Positions 22,647 through 34,031 of a stretch of DNA of 64,000 nucleotides are shown here, piece after piece. Numbering within the stretch: the stretch's first letter is position 1; every line of letters begins with the position of its first letter. Source of the stretch: Boesenbergia rotunda (Eukaryota; Streptophyta; Magnoliopsida; Zingiberales; Zingiberaceae). The notes under the pieces were generated by a model. That model worked only from the letters and a program-made list of their open reading frames with translations, ran no database searches and had not been told where the DNA came from. The translations under genes and the position numbers were made by a program. The DNA lies in assembly GCA_024364735.1 (NCBI GenBank), contig JAGFNQ010006432.1:39320-103319 (forward strand), written 5' to 3'.

Positions 22647-23433
22647 GAGAACAACAATGTCTTTAAGTATAAGTGGGAGATTGTAAGATGTGTATACTGA
22701 AAGTCATGAATTTCATTATATGAACATCTTCATTTTGAAAGAGTATCGCAACTACATTAGGTGTCTATTTACATTAGTACATGCATGAAGTCTAATTACA
22801 TTGCATTGTGGATAACATGGTGTGTGGTGTCACACGGAGGATCATGTTATCAGTTCCTTGGTTAGTATAAATAAAGGCCCACAACCGAGATAGAATTGGA
22901 CAACCCATCGGGATGGTTGTAGTGTAATTAGGTGTGGTTGGTCTTGACCATAGAATTATACTAATGTGCTTTGAGTACATCAAGCAGGACCGAAAGCTGA
23001 GGTTATCCAATTTGTACTGACTTTATAATTGGATAGGACCTCAGTTTATATTATGGAGTATGATCCCTTAATCCCGATATAATAACGGGCATATATTATT
23101 AACTATTATTTCTTTGATTTACCAATGGACGAGATCTATTCTGTTAGATCGATAGGCCCGGTAAGTTGAGAGATAATATTAATAATATGATGTGATGTTG
23201 ATTATTGATGGAATCCGTGTCCTGGTGAGTCGCGTTGATGATGCCCCCTTGATGAGCTCGAGGTTCATCGTGCTAAATCCTGCAGGTGGATTTGATCCGG
23301 CATGATGATAAGGTCGAGTGGTACTAGTCAAGGATTCAGAGGTTAATTAATTTGAATTGACAGTAATTTAAATTAATTAATGGGCATTCGAGATCTTAAA
23401 CACAGGGGGATGGACGACTCGTAATATGTGGAG

Positions 23434-25003
23434 TGACAAGTTATCATTTGGTACAATCTTTTTGAATGATAATTAGTGTGTTTTGCTAATTCTATATTTA
23501 TTTTACAATTTTTTGTCAAATTCCTTGAGTGGAGACTATGTTGAAGCTTAAGTATAAATTTATCTCAATTGTCATATTATTTCTCACAAAGTTGAGGTTG
23601 GTTTTTGTAGGGACATTTTTTTTATTAACTCAAATGGGCACTTGATTAAAGCCAAGCAATTGGATCATCCAACACAGGGGAGGAGCTCAAACCAAATTGA
23701 TCTAATCCACTTCAAAGACTCAAACCTAACCTCAACCCAAGCCAAACCACCCCCGAACAATCCCTAATTTCCCTTTAATCCAATTGAACCCACGAATTAA
23801 ACATGGTTCAAGCAATCCCATAAAAACCAGAAATTTCGTGGATGAATAGTGCTGGCGCTAGAGTTCATCCGCGTTTTTTTCCTTCACAGGCCAAATATTA
23901 CCTTCTCCTCTCCGTTCAAGCCTCAAATTCATTGAAGGAGTATCAAGCAATCATCTAGACGACATTGGGGCAGTTGAAATCTTGGCAACAAGGGTGTTGT
24001 TGCTGAGTTTGTGGAGTTCTTTTGTTGCTACGGAGTTCCTGCCATTTCCGCTCAGAATCATTACTGATGCAGATTTGGATCACGCATCATTCATCCTTAA
24101 GCACCAGAGGGGTCCTCTGGTAGCTCTCAACTTGACTCCAAGCTTCTTTCTAGGGATTCGTAGTAATTTGGAGCGAAACTTTCAGCACTGCAGCAAAATT
24201 TTTGTTTAAATCTAATTTCAAGTTCAGGAAGGGTTTTCTTGATGAATGACAATCAGATTGGAGCAGAATTAAGTAAGGGTGTTTCCTCAATCTTCTTCAA
24301 TGCATTCTGGAATGGAGACTTCGATCCCAGCTCTTGTGTGATAGCGAGTAGTGAAGTTTGAAACGGTTTGGAAGAATTTGAGTTAGAAGTGTAGTTCAGT
24401 TTGAATTCAGCAAATTGTTTTCATTGTCTCTTTTGTGAACTTAATTAGAAGCATTTCGGTCGATGAATTAGTGTAGTTCTGTTTGAGTTTTCAGTTGTTT
24501 AATTTCTGCAATTGTTGATTCGATCTTTTTGAATTCCAAGTCCTGATTTAAGGTTTTCTTGCTAATAGGGTAATTGCGTTTCAAGTCTTAGTTAACAACC
24601 TATTCTTAGTCTTGAGTTATTATGAGTTTAGTCTTAGTTTTCTAAATATTCAGTAGCTTGTTTAAGAATGCACTTTAGTTGAAATTTTCATGTGTAGAGT
24701 TTAGTTTGAATGCAAGTTAAATTCATTTCAAATTTCACTTAGCTTTTGGTCATTAGAAGTTCATTAGTATCATTGGTGTAGAATTTCTCATGTTGGTATG
24801 TGTATGTTTAGAATCAAATCATAATCCATTTAAGATCAGAAACCCCTAAAACAAATAGTTAAGTCTTGAATCAACTCAATCACTACTAATCTTCGGAAAA
24901 ATACGACTCGAGGCCCCTATTCTGCATTTCATTTGTGAGCTGTGAGTTTTCGACTTCTAATCAATTTGAGACCATTTGTGACACAAGTTGTGGGCATCCA
25001 TCA
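23434..25003 (+). mobile_element. U: solo LTR, unclassified
   Basis: The 1570-bp insertion runs from TGACAAGTTATC to GGGCATCCATCA and is flanked by TGGAG at 23429-23433 and 25004-25008. Solo LTR X3 has the uninterrupted site (41920-41940), confirming the borders. The strand is a guess. No gene is present; the open frame at 23982-24209 has no recognisable similarity. Confidence 0.88.
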
Positions 25004-25501
25004 TGGAGCCCATATGAAAATATGGGGGTTGGTGAGGAAGTTCAATTAAGATCCTTTAGTGGAATGAATCTTAATTAATGGATCGGGTTTAGATCCATTG
25101 GTGGGCCAAGATCCAACTCCTCCTCTTGGTCCCTACCTTAGCCCTATATATACCCAAGGAGATCATGATACCAAGGCTTGATCAATCACACAATAATTCC
25201 AAGGCCTCTCTCTCTTTTCTCTCAACCTCTCTCTCTCTCCTAGGTTTAGTGCCGCCGGACCTAAAGTAAGTTGGAAGAAGGCTGTCGAGTGGAGGGTTCT
25301 CCTTCATCTCTTCCCTTCTTATCTTCCTCTTGCGCGTACAATAAGAAGGAGAGGCTGAGGGTGTTCGGCAGTCGGAAAACAAGGAGGTCATCATCCTTGT
25401 TGGCGCCGGCGGGAAGAGGAAAGGAAGGGGGCGGCGGCTTGGTTTTGGTGGTGAAGAAGAGGTCTTGTTTCTCTTCTTCCTCCTCTTCTTCATCCTCCTT
25501 C
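25004..25501 (+). other. middle part of X LTR
   Basis: Continues the X LTR after U. It contains a TATA box (CCCTATATATACCC, 25143-25156), then a transcribed CT-rich and GA-rich stretch. Open frames on both strands here come from low-complexity sequence. Confidence 0.7.
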
Positions 25502-26890
25502 TGTTGGATCGAGAATAACGATAGAGGGGGGGGGGGTGAATATCGTAAATCATTTTGGATTGAAAAAGAGAGTATGCAGCGGAAAAATTAAAACTAAACA
25601 ACACACAAACACCAAGATTTTACTTGGTTCGGAGTCGCGGTCGGTTCCTACTCCAAGGCCCACGGTCGTTGACCGTTTACTGCGGGCAATACTATATGTG
25701 CGCAAAACGGTTTACAAACAGAAATTACAATTGAAGTACAGTAAACTTAAAAGGATAGCTCTTCGTTACCGACGTCCGGTGTGGAATGTATCTCGGAGCA
25801 GAGGGACGTCGTCGGCGCTTGTATCTCGAGTTGGGAGGTTTCCGGAGCAGAGCGCATGAGTAGAAGAGCGTATTGGCGTTGGAATCAGTGATTATTGAAG
25901 CCTTGGGGTCGAGGGGATTTTTATAGCCTCCCGGGGCGCCCTGAAGGTTGGGGGTCACCCCCCCCCCCCACGTGTCACCCGATCCGAGCAACTCTCGGTC
26001 AGCCCTTATCCCACTCGAATAGGGCTGAGAGTTGACTGTGGGGGCGGCCGGGACGCAGAGGGCGCTCGAGTTGACTCGATCCGCTGGCTTCTCGGCTGGA
26101 TAAGTTTTATCCACTTCGTTAGCTTGAGCCCGGGGCACCCTGAGCATCCGGGGCGCCCCGCCCAGTTAGCTTCCAAAGCGTACTTTTGCTGAACTCATGT
26201 TTGGCTTGTACTTAGGGCGCCCGGGTCCTTCCGGGCACCCAACCCAACTGCTGTCTCACTCCTTTGAGGCTTTCTGAGCTGCAGACACACGTTCCTTCGG
26301 TCCTGCATCCAGGGTTAGTACCAAACAAGATAGAGCAAATATGTTAGTGAGTCTTACAGCCGTAGCTGTCTTGGTTCTGACTTTGGGTCTCCAAAATGGA
26401 ATCCTAGGTCGAACTGACGCCTACTATTCCCTCGACCGGGAACACATCCTCACTTACTCCTCTCGGGAGAATTTACCTTTTGCCAACTGGATCCTCCGGT
26501 TGGACTTTTGCCCGATGCACCTGACCAGGTCTTCGTGCCCACCTTCCGAGCAGGTCTTCGTGCCCACCTTCCGAGCAGGTCTTCGTGCCCAACTTCCGAG
26601 AAGGTCTTCGTGCCCACCTTCCGAGCAGGTCTTCGGTGCCCAGCTCCTTGCCAGGGCTTCGTGCCCAGTCCCCGAACAGGACTTCGTGCCCACCTTCCGA
26701 GCAGGTCTTCGGTGCTCTCCTTGCCAGGGCTTCTTGCCCAGTCCTTGACCAGGACTTCGTGCCCAGTGTACCTAGGACTTCTTTTCCTGTATACTTAGTG
26801 AACATGTTAGATCAACATAATATCTTAACTTTTGAGCTCTTTTGCCATTATCAAAACACAGGTTCGACTTGGGTGTTGTCTGCACCAACA
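25502..26890 (-). repeat. 3' LTR of W
   Basis: Read on the minus strand: start TGTTGGTGCAGACAACACCC, then about ten copies of a 25-bp unit (CAGGTCTTCGTGCCCACCTT on the plus strand, 26527-26770), then GGGCGCCC palindromes (26260-25930), a TATA box (25925-25917) and near the end a G-run (about 25528-25537). The open frames over the 25-bp unit are repeat artefacts. Confidence 0.9.
25917..26260 (-). promoter_or_regulatory. W LTR promoter: GGGCGCCC palindromes and TATA box
   Basis: GC-rich palindromic cores around GGGCGCCCGGG lie at about 25930-25941, 26040-26070, 26130-26155 and 26215-26245. CTATAAAAA follows at 25926-25918 on the minus strand, only a few bases downstream of the nearest palindrome. 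The right LTR repeats this (TATA near 33094-33100). Confidence 0.65.
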
Positions 26891-28288
26891 ATCTCCCCCT
26901 TTTTGATTTATGGCAACCCGATTCAAAAAGTTAAGTTAATCAAGAACAGATAACAGTTTAGTTTCCTCCCCCAGGAAGGAATCTCTCCCTAGGTTTTCTA
27001 AAGGTTCGTGGGGTTTTGAAAAGTTTCTAAGTTTTAAAGATGGAACTAATTTTTCAAATACTTAGAACATTTTTCAAAGGTGGTTTTTAGAAAAGATATT
27101 TTCCAAGAAAAGTTTTGGTGATATTTAGAAAAATTTCCAAGTCAATAACTTGGTAGAAAAAATTTTCTAAGGTTAAGAAAGATTTGAATCTCTTTAGCTC
27201 TTTTGAAACTTTTCTATTTACGATAAGTACTTAGAAAAATTTGAACCTAGCTTGGGTAAAGTAATTTAAGATAAGTACTTAGATGAATTTGAAAAACAGC
27301 TTAGGTTTAAGTACTTTGAAAAACTTTTGAAACCAGATTAAGTTTAAGTACTTTACAAAACTTTTGAAAACAGCTAAAGTTTAAGTACTTTTTGAAGAAA
27401 GGATAAAGTTTTGATGAACATTTTGAATTTTGAAAAAAAATATAAAATTTTAAAGCTTCTCTCCTTTTCCTATCTCTCCCCCTTTTCCATATATCAAAAA
27501 CAAAGTAATATAGCAAAATAAATTAATTAAATTGCATAATTAAATTGCAAAAAGAATTAACGTGTTGTACTGAACCAATGCAAGATAGACTGAACCAAAC
27601 CAATTTCAATTATCTCTTTAGGATCCTGTCTAACCCAATTAGCTAATTACTAACTGTTATAAATAGTAGTTTTCGCTAGGGTTAGTCAAGTTAAGTGTTC
27701 TGTTCAAGTTAGATTTTCTAAACTTGACACTTAACCTGATTGCTGTTTAATTTGTATTTAGTGCCCCAATTACTGCAGATGCACTGATCTACATCTTGAA
27801 TTAAGGCAAAGACCTAAGCATCTCAACCCTTTCTAGGTTATCAATCAAAAGTACCCTAAGGTGCTTGTGAGATGCTGACTTCTAACTCTATAGGTGCATG
27901 CAGTTCTAGGGTTAGGGCCTAAGCTAAGTCCATTTGCGAGAAAGCCCTAGTTTTTGAAGGGGGTAGTTTTTAAAAAAAACTAAGTCGAAAAATTATTTTA
28001 AAAATACTAAAAAGATTTTTTCAAACTAATTAAAAGGTGATTTTGAAATTAAGTAAAGCAGTTTTAAAATTATTTTAAAAACTGATTTTAAATCAAGTAA
28101 AGCAGTAAGAAAATCAAAAGTAGAGTAAACCCATTCTACTAAGCAATAAAGATCAGATAATAGAGAAGCAAGTAGTTAACTCCATAAGTCAGCTGGTCAA
28201 ACCTAGCACAGTCATACACCAGTCAAAATAGAGTCAACCCTACTGAGTAGGGTAAGTCGAACAGTCACTAGTACAATGCTAATCAAAT
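26891..28288 (-). other. W 3' noncoding region with polypurine tracts
   Basis: On the minus strand AAAAAGGGGGAGAT abuts the LTR at 26891-26904, and further tracts lie near 26965 and 27473-27487. The stretch is AT-rich, with degenerate repeats of AAGTACTTAGAAAA type at 27050-27400. No gene seen. Confidence 0.65.
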
Positions 28289-29577
28289 CTAGGAGGAGGG
28301 ACCAGGATGATCAAAAGAGCCTGGCTGCCATGATCGAAATAGCGCCATCATCTCGTGATATCGTGCGTCGCTGGTCTCCCTCTCGGCTCTAAGGGCATTC
28401 ATATACTCGGTATAATAGCCCTGATTTGCTTCCATTTCTTCAGCATGATTTGCCTCCACTTCCTCTCGGAGGCTCTGGACCTGTGTCTCGAGCCGTGTCA
28501 CTCTCTCGTAAAGTGTCGGTGGAGGGGGCTCGTCTATGTGCTCACGAACCTCTGCTGCCAGATCTGCTACATCGACTTCAACCTCCTCGTCAGAGTCGAT
28601 CGGTGGTCCGGCTCGCTGGCGTCGCCACGACAGAACCCCGGTAGCCGAGACCTCTATACCAGCTAGGAAAAAGTTCCTAAATCCTATCTCGTTGAAATCG
28701 GTCATCGCGGTCATTTCACCTACGGTAATGTTATGAGCGTGGTGATGAAGGATAGAGGTGATGATGTGGCAGAAGGGGTGCGTACCCGACCCTGAGTGGT
28801 GACACTGGAGACATGTAGGATGGCGTGGAACATGTGAAGGCCAATGTCAATGTCTAGGTGGTGGATCAACGCATACAATAAGAATGTGTGAAAAGGTCGC
28901 ATGGTCGCGACGTCCCTGGTGGATAAAGGTAGGATGCAGCGGACCAGAACTCTGTACAGGGCGTAGTCCTAGACCTGAAGGTCAACGTACTGAAATCGTC
29001 TAGCTACGGGATTTCTAGCTTCCCTATAGAAGTAGGAGTGGAGAGTGTCTAGGGTAATGTGAGAGTAGGGAGCGTCAAATGGAGGATCCCTAGGAGGATA
29101 GAAACAAAAGGTGGACTGAGAGAATCGTAGTCCAAGAAATCGGTTAAGTAAGGAGGGTGTGATGTTTAGAGGCATCCCTTGGACTGTGGTGACAAAGTTG
29201 AGCTGATCTTGTCTTACTATATTATTATAGAATTCTGCACATAAGGTTGTATTAATAGGATGAGTGCAGAATACGAGGTTATCGAGTTGGTAAAAGTTTA
29301 TAACATTCATTGCCAAGGGACAAGATTGGGTGAAGAATTGTCTATTGAGATAACTAGTTTTTATGGGCTTATATGTTGTTCGAGCAAACTTATTACAAAG
29401 TTCTAAAGTTGGGAACCTAGGATCGGGACTCGGTTCGGTACCGGGGTTCACTTGGTTTGCTCGGTGTTTTCTAAGTTATGAAGCATGCATTTAGAAGAAA
29501 GAATTTAAGAAAAATAAATGTAAATGCGTAAGAAAAAGGAAATGAAAATTATACCGAGTGGCCGCTCGGGGAGGCAT
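28289..29577 (-). pseudogene. W accessory gene (ORF3), spliced, with stop and frameshift
   Basis: Exon 1 is 29577-29555 (ATG CCT CCC ... CG). An 84-bp GT-AG intron spans 29554-29471, phase 2. Exon 2 starts at 29470 and is open to a TAG at 28971-28969. The same frame continues past it to about 28720, and a shift of frame then leads to 28289. By eye it matches the Y protein in the region after RFP, the FYQLDN/FYNLGF block, EFYNNI, the RFLG box and the RPFHTFLLYAL block. The last 140 codons contain a heptad-like stretch (LYERVTRLETQVQSLREEV), probably a coiled coil. No membrane segment is seen. Unspliced RNA would stop after about 28 codons. Confidence 0.72.
29471..29554 (-). other. phase-2 intron in W accessory gene
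   Basis: On the minus strand it begins GTATAATTTT and ends CATAACTTAG, with a T-rich interior. It splits a codon after base two (CG|A), the same phase as the Y intron, and exon 1 is again a few codons long. Confidence 0.65.
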
Positions 29578-29960
29578 GGTCGAAGTTGAGGGAGCAAGAG
29601 AGTCACTTGGTTGCCTTGGAAGGAGAAGAGTTTAGAGAGGAGAAAGGTTTTGGGTGTGGCAAGAAGAGGAGGTTCGGGTGCCTTCTTATAGGCACTTTAG
29701 CCAGGGCGCCCGGGAGCTCCCGGGCGCCCGGGACAGGTCCTTCTGCCTATGGCAGTGTCCAAGTACTGGTTGGGGGCGCCCGTGATAGCCCGGGCGCCCT
29801 GGTCAGAATGGGATGGCAACTTTACTGCCTTTTGATCGGTGCTGGGGGCGCCCACAAGGGCCGGGGCTCCCCGATTAAGTAGACTTGGCAGTTTATCTAC
29901 CTTGAACGAAGAGAAAGTCATGAGGGGGGCACCCTAGGAGGCACGGGCACCCGGATTAAG
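29578..29960 (-). promoter_or_regulatory. U3-like internal promoter of W accessory gene
   Basis: On the minus strand TATAAGAA lies at 29690-29683, about 106 bases before the ATG. Directly upstream is a near-perfect palindrome GGGCGCCCGGGAGCTCCCGG... (about 29703-29733), then decayed copies near 29773, 29845 and 29925. The order palindrome, TATA, leader mirrors the W LTR promoter. Function inferred. Confidence 0.5.
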
Positions 29961-29986
29961 TAGGAAGTGACAACTTAGATGTTTTG

Positions 29987-30104
29987 TTGACCATTTGACC
30001 ATGGTTTGATTATTTTGACCGTGATATGACATGATTTGACTGCTTTGACTACTTTGACCATGGTTTTGACTAGTTTGACCATGGTTTGACTAGTATTAGG
30101 TCAA
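29987..30104. promoter_or_regulatory. cluster of ten W-box cores
   Basis: TTGACC or TTGACT starts at 29987, 29995, 30015, 30036, 30045, 30054, 30066, 30075 and 30086 on the plus strand, and GGTCAA (reverse) is at 30099. These match the core bound by plant WRKY factors. The cluster lies 410-530 bp upstream of the W accessory ATG. It may also be a degenerate tandem repeat of about 9-11 bp. Confidence 0.5.
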
Positions 30105-30834
30105 TTCCGTTCTAAACTATAGGATATGATGTTTGTATTTAAGCCACAATACAGGTATTAAAGGAATTTCAATTAAGTTAAATTTTATTGTCTCACCCAA
30201 TCTAGGGTTATCAATCATGTTTATCTTATGGGTTTTGTGAGACAGGTTTTGGTAGATAGAATTGTTTTGAAAAATTATGATTTATTTTTAAAAAATTAAA
30301 TTAATTTTGAAAACAATTGATTTTGTGTTTTTAAAAAAATGTTTGAATCTACACTTAACTGAAAATTTATGATAGATTCGAATTTGACAAAAAATAATTT
30401 GAATTTGAATTTCAAAAATTGGCTTCCAGGTCTTGGCGAGGCACTAGGCCTTCTTTGGCCGTAGCCTTATTGGATCATCAACCCTTTCCTTGACAAAGCC
30501 TTTTAATGAAATTTCATTTTCAAAATTTTATGAAAAATTCTGGTCTAACTAGTTTGGGTCTTGGATCGGTAGCTTCGGCTAGTTTCACCAGTCTAAAGAG
30601 ACCAAGTAGAGTATACTTGACCTTATTAGAATTGGTTTCCCTAACGTACTACCATCTCACCGCCACCCAATACTATGTTGTTCAAATTTCAGTTAAGTTG
30701 GTTCAGTCCTTAAACTAATCATTCCTAAGTTTAAGCATGGTAAATTGTAGAAATTAAATAGACAAGCAAGCATGCAATTTAAAACAAGAATAGAGATTTA
30801 TCTAATTATAAATATTGTTTTTAATTTGGCTCCC
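30105..30834 (-). other. W spacer between gag and accessory promoter
   Basis: AT-rich DNA with no recognisable pol remnant on either strand. This is where protease to RNase H would lie in a full Sirevirus, so pol was removed as a block. Confidence 0.5.
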
Positions 30835-32441
30835 CTAGATTAAAGCCGCGGTAATGGTTCGGCAAGATGTGAATCTTGTCCTTGGGGATCCAATACTGAT
30901 TTGATCCAGTTTGTTTGTCAGGCACAGTTTAGGTACCCATGCTTGAACATTAGCTCTGGACTGGTTCAGGACAGCATAGTAGGATCTTTGTCTAGATTTG
31001 GTTCTATAGCCCAACCCGGATCGATTTAGAACCGACTTCTGTTTTCCAAGAATCATGTCAAGACCCTTGGAACCAGAAGTGAATCGTTCAAAGGCAGCTC
31101 TAAGATCCTTAACTTGAGTTTTCAAGAAAGAGTTCTCTGATTCATGTTTTTCAACTTGAGCAGAGGTTCCTTCTTGAACCTTCTCAATTAAGGGTTCAGA
31201 GTCTGCTTTCTCTTTCAGGAGTTTTACTTCCTGTCTGAGAGACTCGACTCGGATTTTGGCTTTTGTCAAATCTCGAGAAAGATAAGAAATTAATTCGCAT
31301 AATTGCATTCTAGAAAAACCACTTACAGTTATTTTGCCATTTTATGAAAAAGTGAGTTTGCCGTCATCCGGCTCCTATTCTGACTCGGTCTCGATTTCTT
31401 TTGAGGCGATTAGTGCGAGCAGGTTAGACTGTGTGGCCTCTTCTTCTTCCTCGGAGGAGGACTCGTCCCACGTTGCCTGAAGTGCCTTCTTTCTTCTTGC
31501 TTTCTTGGCTTCTTTTAGGTTAGGGCATTCAGATTTGAAATGTCCCTTTTTATTGCACTCGAAGCAAGTCACACTTGATTTGTTCTTAGTTGATTCAGCT
31601 TGATCTTCCTTCTTTCGGCTGGCTTTTCTTCTGTTGGATTTATTCTTCAATTCCTTGTAGTAGTTCCGGGCCAATCGGACCATCTTAGGTCGATCTCCTT
31701 CGTCGTCTTCTGAGTCTGAGTCTGAATCAGACTCGTGTGCAGGTTGAGGTTTCTTCTTGGATATCTTTCCAGCTTTACCTGCAATATAGGCAATGCCTTT
31801 CTCGGCCAAGGTGCAGTTAGTCTGCTCATGTAACTCAAGTTCTGAAAACAGTTCATCTAATTTGATTTTTGAAAGGTCCCTTGAAACCTTGTATGCATCT
31901 ACCATAGATGCCCACAAGGTGTTTCTTGGGAAAGCATTAAGAGCATACCTTATTAGGTCATGGTTTTCTACCTTGTGACCAATGGTGTGTAGTCCGTTCA
32001 TTAACTCCTGAATTCTGGCGTGGAGTTGAGCTGCTGTTTCGTTGTCGTTCATCTTGATCGTGTACAGCTTGTTCAGGAGGAGATCTCTCTTGCTGATTCG
32101 AGTATCTGAAGTTCCTTCGTGCAGCTCGATCAGCTTACCCAGAGTTCTTTGGCGCTGTTGAATGGACCCACCCGGTTCAGCTCCTCTTTGGTTAGGCCGC
32201 ATTGGAGTGTTTGGGTCGCTTTGACATCGGCTTCTATTTTCTTTTTGAGTGCAACGTCCCATTCAGTGTAAGACTGTTGTACTCCGTCAACATTCCTTGG
32301 AATTTCCAGTCCGGACTGGATGATTATCCACATGTCCACCTGAGTTTTCAGGTGGACCTCCATTCTGCTCTTCCAATAGGAGAAGTCCTCCCCACTGAAG
32401 AGCGGTGGCCTTGCGGTGCTGAAGCCTTCTTGCATGGCCAT
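30835..32441 (-). pseudogene. Sirevirus-type gag of W, frameshifted
   Basis: ATG at 32441 opens a gag like that of A (MAMQEGFSTARPPLFSGEDF). The frame shifts near 32130-32160, where the next frame picks up LGKLIELHEGTS. It continues to a stop at 31375 and resumes at 31308, in another frame, with coiled-coil residues (VESLRQEVKLLKEKA). The zinc knuckle CFECNKKGHFKSEC is intact at about 31573-31530, flanked by acidic runs (SDSDSDSEDDE, SSSEEEEE). Gag packs the RNA and forms the particle. Broken here, so protein would have to come from relatives. Confidence 0.85.
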
Positions 32442-32662
32442 TAAGGATTTTATCTGAAAAAGATAGAAAAGAAAGGAAAACTCTGTCCCAAGACTTGGTC
32501 TTGGATTAGTAGTGCGGGATATAAAAGAATATTTATCGAGGGGTGTTGCACCAACCTCGATTAACGATCAAAAAAATTTTGAACTAAAAAAAAAATAAAA
32601 AGATTTCGTAAAAATCCGAAAAATTCTCAAACTGGTGGTTGCACCAATTTTGAGCTTCCCCT

Positions 32663-32674
32663 GCTCTGATACCA
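32663..32674 (-). other. primer-binding site of W
   Basis: TGGTATCAGAGC on the minus strand matches the 3' end of plant initiator-Met tRNA. Two or three bases separate it from the 5' LTR end (32677). Confidence 0.85.
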
Positions 32675-32676
32675 CT

Positions 32677-34031
32677 TATTGGATCGAGAATAACGATAGA
32701 GGGGGGGGGGTGAATATCGTAAATCATTTCAGATTGGAAAAAGAGATTATGCAGCGGAAAAATTAAAACTAAACAACACACAAACACCAAGATTTTAATT
32801 GTTTCGGAGTCGCGGTCGGCTCCTACTCCAAGGCCCATGGTCGTTGACCGTTTACTGCGGGCAATACTATATGTGCGCAAAATGGTTTACAAACAGAAAT
32901 TACAATTGCAGTACAGTAAACATAAAAGGACAGCTCTTCGTTACCGACGTCCGGTGTGGAATGTATCTCGGAGCAGAGGGACGTCGTCGGCGCTTGTATC
33001 TCGAGTTGGGAGGTTTCCGGAGCAGAGCGCTTGAGTAGAAGAGCGTATTGGCGTTGGAAGCAGTGATTATTGAAGCCTTGGGGTCGAGGGGCTTTTTATA
33101 GCCTCCCGGGGCACCCTGAACATTGGGGCCCCCCCCCCCCCAACGTGTCACCCGATCCGAACAACTCTCGGTCAGCCCTTATCCCACTCGAATAGGGCTG
33201 AGAGTTGACTGTGGGGGCGCCCGGGACGCAGAGGGCACCCGGGTTGACTCGATCCGCTGGCTTCTCGGCTGGATAAGTTTTATCCACTTCGTTAGCTTGA
33301 GCCCGGGGCGCCCTGAGCATCGGGGCGCCCGGGAGCATGGGGGTGCCCCGCCCAGTTACCTTCCGAAGCGTACTTTTGCTGAACTCATGTTTGGCTTGTA
33401 CTTAGGGCGCCCGGGTCCTTTCGGGCGCCTAACCCAACTGCTGCCTCACTCCTTTAGGCTTTCTGAGCTGTAGACACTCGTTCCTTCGGTCCTGCATCCA
33501 GGGTTAGTACTAAACAAGATAGAGCAAATATGTTAGTGAGTCTTACAGCCGTAGCTTTCTTGGTTCTGACTTTGGGTCTCCAAAATGGAACCCTAGGTCG
33601 AACCGACGCCTACTGTTCCCTCGACCGGGAACGCGTCCTCACCTACTCCTCTCGGGAGAATTTACCTTTTGTCAACTGGCTCCTCCGGTTGGACTTTTGC
33701 CCGATGCACCTGACCAAGTCTTCGTGCCCACCTTCCGAGCAGGTCTTCGTGCCCACCTTCCGAGAAGGTCTTCGGTGCCCAGCTCCTTGCCAAGGCTTCG
33801 TGCCCAGTCCCCGACCAGGACTTCGTGCCCACCTTCCGAGCAGGTCTTCGGTGCCCAGCTCCTTGCCAGGGCTTCGTGCCCAGTCCTTGACCAAGACTTC
33901 GTGCCCAATGTACCTAGGACTTCTTTTCCTGTATACTTAGTGAACATGTTAGATCAACATAATATCTTAACTTTTGAGCCTTTTGCCATTATCAAAACGT
34001 AGGTTCGACTTGGGTGTTGTCTGCACCAACA
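32677..34031 (-). repeat. 5' LTR of W
   Basis: Closely matches the left LTR (25502-26890). It is 34 bp shorter, mostly through fewer 25-bp repeat copies at 33715-33905. Its inner end reads TATTGG instead of TGTTGG. Confidence 0.9.

Larger units (their letters stand above)
25502..34031 (-). mobile_element. W: complete non-autonomous Sirevirus-like element
   Basis: Target duplication CCTTC flanks the element (25497-25501, 34032-34036). LTRs at 25502-26890 and 32677-34031 are closely similar. On the minus strand come a primer site matching initiator-Met tRNA (32674-32663), a frameshifted Sirevirus-type gag (32441-30835), about 1.25 kb of noncoding DNA, the accessory gene (29577-28289), and a polypurine tract beside the left LTR. 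No protease, integrase, RT or RNase H is present. The set of ends means it moved as a unit, with enzymes supplied from elsewhere. Confidence 0.9.

Noticed and set aside
23982..24209. 75-codon frame in solo LTR U as a possible host gene
   Set aside because: It lies inside an LTR bounded by a target duplication and shows no recognisable domain.
25182..25604. Arg- and Ser-rich frames near 25200-25600 on both strands
   Set aside because: Low-complexity GA/CT DNA in the X LTR leader, running across the W insertion border.
26341..26953. Cys- and Pro-rich repeat proteins at the left W LTR (and 33530-34002 at the right)
   Set aside because: All derive from the 25-bp LTR repeat shifting through every frame; 25 is not a multiple of three.
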